Positions 55,965 through 64,000 of a stretch of DNA of 64,000 bases are shown here, piece after piece. Under the pieces are notes generated by a model that saw nothing but the letters and a program-made list of their open reading frames with translations, did no database searches and was not told the origin of the DNA. Origin of the DNA: Boletus sp. NGJ (lineage: Eukaryota > Basidiomycota > Agaricomycetes > Boletales > Boletaceae); NCBI GenBank assembly GCA_019096195.1, contig JAGTXK010000076.1:248001-312000 (forward strand), given 5' to 3'. The number at the start of each line of letters is the position of its first letter. Within the stretch, counting starts at the first letter, position 1. Both the position numbers and the translations under genes were made by a program.

Positions 55965-57370
55965 TGAGTTGAACAATCAACATGGCTCGATACTCCAACG
56001 TATCCGTCGCACCGGAACACCCGTTGCCGTAACGAGTGCGTCGTGGTATGGTTGTCCATGGGTAATGTCACCCACTGGAATAGGCGAACCACTTTCCATG
56101 AGTGCAGCCCGGAAAAGACCGTCGGTATTTCCACTGTTCGTGACCATGTGGGCAACAGAAATAGCACCTGCACTCTCGCCCCAGCTGGATATCTTCGTCA
56201 GCATGGTAGAGAAAGCACAGCAAGGAAGATATCTTTACATGGTCACTTTCGTAGGATCTCCTCCAAACGCGCTGATGTATTTTTGTACCCATCGGAGAGC
56301 CAGGCGTTCTGATTCACGTTGATCCGCGATATATCAGAAGACGCGCAGCAGATTGTTGGAATGGGGAACACGAACGGTCTTAGAGGCCCAGATTCCCAAC
56401 CCCAGCATCCTTGACTTCTTGGCTTGCCAGGAACCCAAACGCTAAACACACAGTGATCGGTAAACACAATCGGTCGATGCATTGTCATCCTCGCATTCCC
56501 ACCGCTCAGGCTTCGGACCACAATTTGTCATGGTCAAACACTCATCCGTGCGGCGTCCATACGTACAAAGGTGCTTACCGGTAATTTATATGACAGGGAC
56601 ACCGAGCGAGATGGCTTTCTCCACGATGACACTACCATCGCAACTGCGGTCACATGGTAGCGTGTCAAGACTCATACGCATGGTCAGAAACAGCCGGACG
56701 TACATGTCCGTACCACCAAATTCGAATCCACCTCCAAATATCCACTGTTGGACAGATCGTTTCTTAGCGACGGGGATGATATATAAATGATGGACATGGG
56801 TGACTACCACCACCATAGGTAAGTTGGAGGTAGGTGTAGCGCCGGTGGATGTGACCACGTTCAGTGTGAGACCTATATCAGTTCATTCAGCCTTGAACGT
56901 GGTAGATGTAACAAAATCTCGTACAGTCCTCTGCCGAAGGAATGACGAGGCTGTAGGTCAAGTTGGTGACACCGTCAACTGTCTCAGCGGGGAGACCGGA
57001 CGGTAACGGGAGAGCGAATGCCTGTTGGGGACACGTAGGACCATATGCCATCGCGGAGAAGCTGGTGTTATATAGTGGCAACGTCTGAGGTAGCTGGAAG
57101 CGGAGGTTTCCTGTCCTATTTCGGAGGGGGGGGGAGAGATCAGGCGAGTTATATGAACGAAAGTAAAGGCATTGATGAGTTTGGGTCGATCGACGTACGG
57201 GGGTTTGCGAACGGAATGCCCAGGAACTGGTTGGTGGATCCAGAGGTAATTCCCGTCACGCTCGCACTGTCGAGAGTGACTGTCGGCGTAGCCCGCACCT
57301 GCACAGGGCCAGCCATCGCACGACCCAAGACGGTCAAGAAAACCAAGAACGACACACCCGTCTGTAGCAT
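55965..57370 (-). pseudogene. Carboxylesterase copy 3, N-terminal half only
   Basis: Starts with a signal peptide (MLQTGVSFLVFLTVLGRAMAG, 57,370) and follows copy 2 through PSGLPAETVD, WIFGGGFEFGG, ISLGVPV, GESAGAISVAHMVTNSG and GQPYHDALV. It then loses similarity at about 55,980, a position that corresponds to about 53,996 in copy 2. The C-terminal half, with the catalytic His region, is missing. Some splice regions differ, and one codon is missing next to the nucleophile (ISVAHM against MSVALHM). Confidence 0.82.
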
Positions 57371-59030
57371 GATTGGTAACGGGTGCCTACGACTTTGAGG
57401 AGCGAGTGAGTATGTTGAACGGCCTGTCCACAGCGCCAGGGATTTATACCATGAACGAGACGACCACCAGTTTATCCACTGGAACAGCATGTCGCGTGTT
57501 TAGTACGACTTTGTTGGACCGTCGGGTCACATAAATGGGTAGGTGTGATGTCAAACGTGGTGCGAAGGGATATGTTCATTCACTACCGGTAGTGTTGAGA
57601 TGGCACGACAGAAGAGGCACGTGAAATCGATACGTATGCAATCAAGTAGAGGGGTTACATTCCAAAAGTCCGTGATCGGACCGCCAAAACATCACATACA
57701 TGATCGTCAAGTGCCGGAAAGCATGCTACACCTTCGGTCAGGTTCGTTCTCCTGAGACTTCCGTTCTAAATTCAGGGCGGGGACGTGAGAGTATGGGGGT
57801 AATGCCTGACCTGTTAGAACATTGGAAATTACGGTTGAATTAGGACGAATGCATGAGTCGTGGCAGTCCACACGCATCACCTTGCGAGGTAGTGTATGAT
57901 CAAATAGCGTGCATTTTGCGACGGTATCCGCTTGCTTGATGCCCGACTACGCGGCCGACAATGTTTAGCGTTCAGCCACTAAGCCACGGATTGTAATGCA
58001 GAGCACGTGTCCTGGGAATCGTGAGCATGGTACATGCTATCAAAATAAACCATTGTCCATGTCACCTCAGTGTTCAGTTCCTAAACGCGTGCCCACTGGT
58101 TGCACGGCGCAGGCGCTGTGTTGTGAATCTCTGAAAATCTCCCACTCACCTAACAAGATTCATCTGCGAGGTATGACCAAAGCTCAAGGATTAAAAAAAG
58201 ACCGGGAGAGCTCTGAGCAACCTATGAGATCGATATCTAGCTCCGTCTGGTTTCCAAACGTCCAGAACGATTAGACAAGGGTTGAAAACCGCCGTGTACA
58301 TATTACAACCGGGGACGCGGTACTAGGCGCGGTTGAGGCAAGCTGGGGGAAAGTGGCATCTTGACTAAACGTTGGTCGGGTACTTCAAATAAATTAGGTA
58401 AGCAGGGACGCATCCTCGTAGCACCTGCCCACTTCTCGTCGTTGCACCTGCCCCACTCCCAGTCCTCAACATCCTGTTTCGGCTCCTCGCAGAACATCAG
58501 CCACAATTGTCGGATGGGCTAGTTCACTGACCTTGTTTAACAAGGTAATTTCTGGAAGTCGGGGACCAGCATCCGGCGCGCCGCTACGATTCAGATAGTC
58601 ACGCTCTTCCACTGAGGGACATAAAGGACTTGACAATCAATATACTGGGCACATAACAGTGAGAAGGATTTTTACTAGCAAAACCGGACATCAGTGTCAT
58701 TTCTGATCAAGGTTAGTCACTGAATTGTACATAAGGTTATCTACATTGAGTAACTGCTCGCCAGTGCGGTTGGGTCTCAGCTTCCCCAAGATCTCGAAAC
58801 AAGACTCGCAAGAAGATTGCACATGACGTTGCAGAAACCAGTCTTCACTTGTGCAATCAACATGTTCGACCATCGATCATCCGTGAGTCCAACGAGAGCC
58901 TGCCCAGCTTACTGACACATCCACATTACAGCTTTTGTCACCCAAGATAACTCCGATGCGCATACAGTCAACTATCCAATAACTTATCTATAACACCCAT
59001 CTAATATAGAGCCCATCAGTAATATCCCTG
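57371..59030. other. Intergenic between carboxylesterase copies 3 and 4
   Basis: No gene recognised. A tRNA A-box-like word (TGGCTTAGTGG, minus strand near 57,975) has no B box, so no tRNA is called. Confidence 0.4.
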
Positions 59031-59917
59031 TTGCTCGTTACTCCAGATTCGCCAAAGTCACATTTATCAAATAAGCCATGGCTTCCGCACGATACGTATC
59101 CGTCGTCAATGCCTGCGACACCATATCATCCAAGAATTCCAGCATCGTATTGGTCGTCGCGTAGTATTAGGGCCAATACAGGTCTGTGCTCTCTCCAACA
59201 TTGGGATCGAGATTCGTAACGACACGGACGAGGTAGGATGCCATGTCGGAGTCGCCACAGACATTGAGCACATCGGTCGCATGGAACTGACAACATCGAC
59301 GTGTGAATCAACGCGTGGACGAGAAAACAGGTAGCTCTGACCCACCGAACCGAGGAAAGGCACGGATTTTAATCATTTACTTACTTCCCATAGAAAAAAA
59401 GAAATAGAGAGAAAAAGTGAGTCCACCTTGTGACCTATGACCCATCGATGACGTCCATATATTCTGCTTTCCAGATTGATTCTGTAGGAAGAACCGTTGC
59501 GGCGCTTGCAAGATGGCATCCCCCTGGAACGCAGTCAGTCGTTTGAACTGCGGCGTGAGCACGTTCAGACGCGCCCGGCGCCCGTGTCGAACGGTGATCC
59601 CTGGGTGGAGTCCGATGGATGATATGTCATCGATTGCGCGAGCGTGGTGGTCGATGCGTTCGGCATCCAGTATGTGTGAACGTATTCTTCGAATTGCGCG
59701 TCCGTCCCAAGGCAAGAAGTGCATTGAAGTGCTCGGAACGTGGATAGGTTTGAATTGTGGCTTACGTGATGTTGAGGGTTGAGTTGAAGGAGAACATCGT
59801 CCCTTCAACGTCACAATCGCCTATGAACCACACATTCGTAAATTGATCAGACGAGGAGGAAAGAGACAACGCAAATTCCGACGTACCGTCGATTTAAATG
59901 GTATGTCTGCAACGGAT
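59031..59917 (-). pseudogene. Carboxylesterase copy 4, C-terminal half only
   Basis: Matches copy 2 from its position about 53,763 to the end: RLNVLTPQFKRLTAFQGDAIL, RFFLQNQSGKQNIW and the C-terminal exon with LVVTNLDPNVGES-type residues and AEAMAYL. The similarity starts abruptly at 59,917 after the shared word GTATGTCTGCAAC. The nucleophile part is absent and stops are present. Copies 3 and 4 keep complementary halves but lie in the wrong order to form one gene. Confidence 0.8.
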
Positions 59918-61612
59918 TCTTCACGATCAGCAACAAACCAGTGACCGCTTGTGTTGGCTAAGTTCCCGCTGACATCTTTCATCAAGTTTCATGACATGGT
60001 TGCCAAGGTCGACGTCCTACTAGTAGTGCCTTTCAGCTCAACGATAATAGCTTTTCTCATTCCTGATCTCTCAGGGGCCAAGAAATAGTTTTCCACTCTT
60101 TTGCTTCAATTTCTCAAGTAAAATGTTGACATTTCAAGTTTCTGTTCTCGCGCACTGGCATAGGGGCACAATTTGTAAGTTATGTTCTAGACTGTACCTC
60201 CATACTCGTTACTCATCTGATGAGATCCGTAGTGGCATTGTCCCTAATCAGACGTTTGATTATCTGAGACATGCCAATTAACTTCCTTTTGCAATACGGC
60301 ATCCTCTGGGCTCACGCCCATGCATAGTACGTAGGCGGATTTCCCAACTGTCAGTCCATCCTCGGTCACACAAGCGCGCGGGTACATGCGCTTGTATGTC
60401 CCAGACGCCGAGATACCGGCCCGGGGTTCTGGGCAACCGTGCTCGAGACATACTTGTTTTCGAACAACGCCTGCGCCGTCCTCGATCTCCACGACGTCCT
60501 TGCCTACTATCAGTACATTCGTCCTCAGCCACCGCTCTCCGGCACGGTATGCGGTACTGCCTCCGCCCATACCCACCTCCCACATCGAATATCACTTCCC
60601 TCAGCCTTGACTACGCGTACTTGCTTCGTTTGTCGAATCAACTCCCCATTCTCTTCCGTCGGTCTTGCCGTCCCAAAGGGAACCCATCTCACCCCAACAT
60701 TAGGTTCCATTGCCCTCTATCGTGATCACCGTGAAAGTTCGTTTTGTGGTCTATGTCTCCGTGAAGCTTCCCCCTGCCAAAACGACCCAAAAATCGACAA
60801 GCATGGAAATACCATCTATTTCACCTCCTATCACTTGACGGTCCACAAGCCCACCCAATTTGAATTCGACATCTTGGGCGTCAACGCTTACATCTCTACA
60901 CCACCCTTCAATCCCGCTCTCATAGTGCGGACAACGAAGACGATGAGACTTCTAATGTTGATACAACTTACCGTTGTCGTCGCAGTGAGTGGCTGTGGCA
61001 GCACAAAAGTTCTGGGATGGTACAGCAACAAGTTGGTGTCTTGATGTCGCGTGAGGAAGACTGTGGATCTCAATAAGCGGACCATCAGTCGCAACGAAAG
61101 TTTGCGGCTGTTCCTAGTCCACTTTTGCACAACATACTCTGAGTCGGTCGCACATGGAGCCTCGGGCGATCCCGGGGGTGGTACAGACAACACGACAGCT
61201 TGAAGATCAAGAAGAAGAAATATGGATGGTAATTGCTGCAAACTCGTGCATGCATGACATTCCCCTGTTCAGGATAGTGTGGCATCAAGGAACTGGAGGT
61301 TCAATCTTATCTCAAGTACAGGTCCAGTTCGAAGTCTGAGCGTTCGGAGTCTCAGTCAATAAACTTGTCCGCCTCATCTGCGTGAGTCATCCTGTCGCCG
61401 CATGCCAATGACATCCATGGAGTTGCAATTTGCCCAAGGGCAGCTCGCTTCATCAGGTTGACGTGCTTCCGTCACTCTCGGCAAGGACAATCGAGAAAGT
61501 ATTGATAAATTCAACATACAAACACTTAGAGTACATTCATGATAGTACGCGAGTGTTCAGACCATCTCGCATGGCCACGCTCTCCACTCGACATGCTTGC
61601 ACCGGATTTAGG
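59918..61612. other. Region with long open frames on both strands, unresolved
   Basis: A forward frame is open from 60,439 to 61,044 (201 codons), and the minus strand has frames of 113 and 105 codons at 60,244-60,595. The minus frame around WLRTNVLIVGKDVVEIEDGAG looks protein-like, as does a forward block FCGLCLREASPCQNDPKIDK. I recognise neither and cannot choose a strand. GC-rich sequence alone could keep these open. The rest of the stretch holds nothing I recognise. Confidence 0.3.
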
Positions 61613-63481
61613 TCAGGCAACGTAGCCGTTGGCAGAGGGTGCCATGCACGTCGTGACGAGCGGCTGATCGGTCCAACTCGTACCACTCTCGGTGGGTGTC
61701 TCACTAAGGACATACGTCGTCGCAAAGTTACCAGCTGCCCAGCCAACATATCCAAGAATGACTATGGATAGACCGTAAAAAAAAACGTCAACGGACGCGA
61801 CCAGACATTGACAGACAGACACACGCACCGTCCGAGTTCTCAGCCTGGTACTGAATTTGTTGACACATGTATTCCTCACAAGATGCGGTGTTACCTCCAC
61901 CTGTCTCGGTGTTCAGCGCCTCGCGTCCGTTGCAACGCAGCCATTGTGATAGTGGTTCCCATGCGTCCGCAATGTTATTGGTGACGCAGGTGTCACTCGT
62001 TCCGCTATGGAGAGGCATCCGGGAAAAAAAATCAGCGCCTCGTTTCGCATCTCGGTGTGCGGATTTTGCACTCACGAGTTGTCGGAGTCGAGGTACTTGT
62101 GCACATCGAAGATCAGGTTGGTGTAGCTTCCGTCCGGGTTTGTGACGGTGGCAAGTGCGGCTGCGGAGCCACCAGAGACAAAGGTTTGGGCGGAGGTGTA
62201 GTTGTCACCAGGAAGGAGGATCATTTGTGTGGCGGCACCGGCCTCTCGAATAGCGGTAACGGCAGCCTTGGATCCATATCAACACGCTTACATGAGGGGT
62301 AAACGAAGGATTGCATTACTTGGACTGTTTCGGCCCATAATGTAATCTATCGGAAGAGAAGGGTATCTGGTTTGGTTGCCAACATAAGGCTGGAGGCACT
62401 GGTATGCTCACGTTGGGAAGGTCGTGGGGTTCATTCATTCTGGATACCAGTCAACTAGACTCCACAGTGCGAAGCCGATCACTCACATTCCGAAGACGAT
62501 CTTGCTCTCATCGGCATAGTAGCTCGCCAACGAGCTCCAAAGAAAAGCAAACACCTCGTTAGAGGGTCCACCCTGGCCAATGATCTGAAGTAACGTCGTG
62601 TCAAACAACGATCTAAATGAAACCATGGATATGTACTTCACCGTTCCACCTGGCGTAGTTGTGGATGTCGATAATGCAGCTGGCACCGGTAGCCAAGCAC
62701 GCCTGAACCAAAGCATTGTACTCTGTAAAGTAGGTTTGGTTCAGGGTACCAGTCGCAATGTTGTCAGTCAAAAATTGCCACGCGACGGGAAGACGGAAGA
62801 TGTTGTATTGGTCGTTATTCACAAAGTGGGTCATCTGACCCGCCCCGTCAGCACCGTAGTATTGGGTCAACGGTGGGTACGCCGAGCTTGCGGTATCTAA
62901 CCAGTTACCTCTCAGCCCGACGATCGTGGTGACAGGGATATTTTTTTACCATCACCGTTAGTGTCCATCCCGAAGTCTGGTGTACGATGAATACGCGGGG
63001 TTCGTGTAGAAAGTAGAGTATGCTCACCAAACCCAGCGATGTTCACACCAGCGTATTGCAATTTGCCAGCGGATGCAGGAGTCACACCACACGTGCTCGT
63101 CGGGATTGCGCTGGTGCTGGTGCTGGTGGCGCTGGTCGTGGTCGCACTAGCGGGGAGACACTGCGAATAGTCTAGAGAACGTAACCGCTAAGTCACATTT
63201 AACAGGTGCATAACAGGTTTAACTTACAGTCATTCTGGTAGGTGCAAACTGCACCGCTAACGCAAGTAGTGGCTCCAGTCCAGCCCTATGGCGGGAGTCA
63301 TTATGGATCGTAGGCACCAAAGCGAATGACTTACCTGACCGCCACCTGTTGAGAATAGTTAGCTCCATGAGGAGTAAGAGTAGCCAACAAGCTGCTTACA
63401 TTGCGCATAGAGAGCAGCTTGCCCCTGAACAGACAAGGCAGTAAAACCGACAACAAAACCGAGAGCATAGAAAGCCTTCAT
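61613..63481 (-). CDS. Secreted CBM1-GH5 endo-beta-1,4-glucanase
   Basis: Cuts cellulose internally. The start MKAFYALGFVVGFTALSVQG (63,481) is a signal peptide. Next is a fungal cellulose-binding module (CBM1), whose Cys pattern is spread over short exons ([34 protein letters not shown]). A Ser/Thr linker (SATTTSATSTSTSAIPTST) follows. The GH5 barrel has GVNIAGFDFG, NNDQYNIFRLPVAWQFL, ASCIIDIHNYARWNG, IIGQGGPSNEVFAFLW, the acid/base Glu in MNEPHDLPN (about 62,425-62,455), LIFDVHKYLDSDNS and the nucleophile Glu in LNTETGGGNTASC. The TETGGGN word is typical of subfamily GH5_5. It ends APSANGYVA at 61,613. About ten exons; no damage seen. Confidence 0.92.
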
Positions 63482-63757
63482 GACTCTGCTTTTTGAATGG
63501 TTCGTCGACAGTTTGACGGTTAGGCATCTCAGGACGCTGTACATTATATACCCATCCATGAGTACCCCTGGCAAGCAAATCCAATATATAGAATGCACCA
63601 TGCGGTACATCACCGAGGAGTGAATCCGTGCACTCACCCGAGTTTGATCGTGGCACAATCACCACAGAACTACCGTTTTCCTATCCTTGTAAGGCGTAAT
63701 TTCCAGACCGATGCTAATAATATGATCGGTTTAGGGGTAAAATCCCATTGATCACCA
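63482..63757. promoter_or_regulatory. Upstream region of the endoglucanase
   Basis: A TATATA-like word (ACATTATATACCC, about 63,541-63,553) lies about 60-70 bases upstream of the start on the minus strand and could be the TATA box. Confidence 0.4.
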
Positions 63758-64000
63758 TCACCGGATGTTCTTCGTCTCATCTTCGGAATGGTTGAGGTAT
63801 CCTTTGACTACCCCATTGTTGTCGGAGGAAGAGCAATCAGTTACGAGAGATAAGATACAAACTGCAAACTTCCTCACCTTCAAGCACCGAAAATCCCTGA
63901 GCAGCCAGTTTGCATACACAAGGTGGTCCCCCATCTGGTATGCGGAATGGAGGAGAATGAAGCCATCGCGTTTATGGTTTATCAGGAATTGCAACCGGCC
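63758..64000 (-). CDS. Edge of an unrecognised gene
   Basis: A minus-strand block, DGFILLHSAYQMGDHLVYANWLLRDF, looks conserved and is followed by a likely donor (G|GTGAGG, near 63,875). The gene would come in from beyond the right window edge. I do not recognise the protein. Confidence 0.3.
   Translation of the reverse strand, partial: GRLQFLINHKRDGFILLHSAYQMGDHLVYANWLLRDFRCLKVRKFAVCILSLVTDCSSSDNNGVVKGYLNHSEDETKNIR

Noticed and set aside
57940-57990. Possible tRNA on the minus strand
   Set aside because: An A-box-like TGGCTTAGTGG is present, but there is no B box (GGTTCGA-type) and no cloverleaf could be folded downstream.
55965-59917. Carboxylesterase copies 3 and 4 as one gene split by an insertion
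   Set aside because: On the minus strand the C-terminal half comes before the N-terminal half, so they cannot be the two ends of one interrupted gene.

Overview
The window is fungal nuclear DNA. Genes are split by many short introns (about 45-60 bases, GT..AG) and closely packed on both strands. The gene set (CBM1-GH5 endoglucanase, Plavaka-type transposase, a kinase-like family I know from mushroom-forming fungi) points to an agaricomycete basidiomycete. A Rhizoctonia/Ceratobasidium-like fungus is my best guess from memory; it was not checked by any search.

Layout. 1-10.66 kb is an AT-rich transposon block. It holds a copia fossil (about 0.4-1.25 kb) and a probable 8.7 kb DNA transposon (1,954-10,645) with inverted ends and a 9-10 bp target duplication. 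That element carries a decayed Plavaka/Tnp2-type transposase, a reverse-strand passenger gene and a forward passenger gene with 108-bp repeats. An intact Tc1 element (8,414-10,022) has inserted into the forward passenger gene.

10.8-27.9 kb holds host genes: an eEF1B-gamma-type GST (-), an aldo/keto reductase (+), ALG6 glucosyltransferase (-), a broken kinase-like gene (+), an FMN-dependent 2-hydroxyacid dehydrogenase (-), an SLP1-like SUN protein (-), V-ATPase subunit c (-) and a hotdog thioesterase (+).

28.0-31.3 kb is a mosaic of duplicated pieces. One is a damaged copy of the HIT gene plus the 5' end of glutathione synthetase, whose parent lies at 42.8-44.05 kb. It is fused at a 2-base microhomology to an inverted copy of the 3' two thirds of ALG6, whose parent lies at 14.1-16.4 kb.

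31.6-48.1 kb holds ALG11 (-), a small membrane protein (+), RPAP1/Rba50 (+, with two unexplained frame changes), two HIT genes (-), glutathione synthetase (+, divergent from one HIT gene) and a WD40 protein (-).

48.9-60 kb is a type-B carboxylesterase family with one whole copy (52.9-55.4 kb) and three partial ones, plus a predicted signal-anchored membrane protein gene. 61.6-63.5 kb is a secreted CBM1-GH5 endoglucanase, followed by the edge of a further unrecognised gene.

Functionally, ALG6 and ALG11 both build the lipid-linked N-glycan precursor in the ER, and RPAP1 assists RNA polymerase II assembly. GSH2 and the GST belong to thiol metabolism. The esterases and the endoglucanase are secreted degradative enzymes. 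I see no operon-like or biosynthetic cluster logic. The most unusual features are the nested transposon and the microhomology-joined duplications. Splice sites were placed by eye from GT/AG signals, reading-frame continuity and family conservation; coordinates may be off by a base or two.
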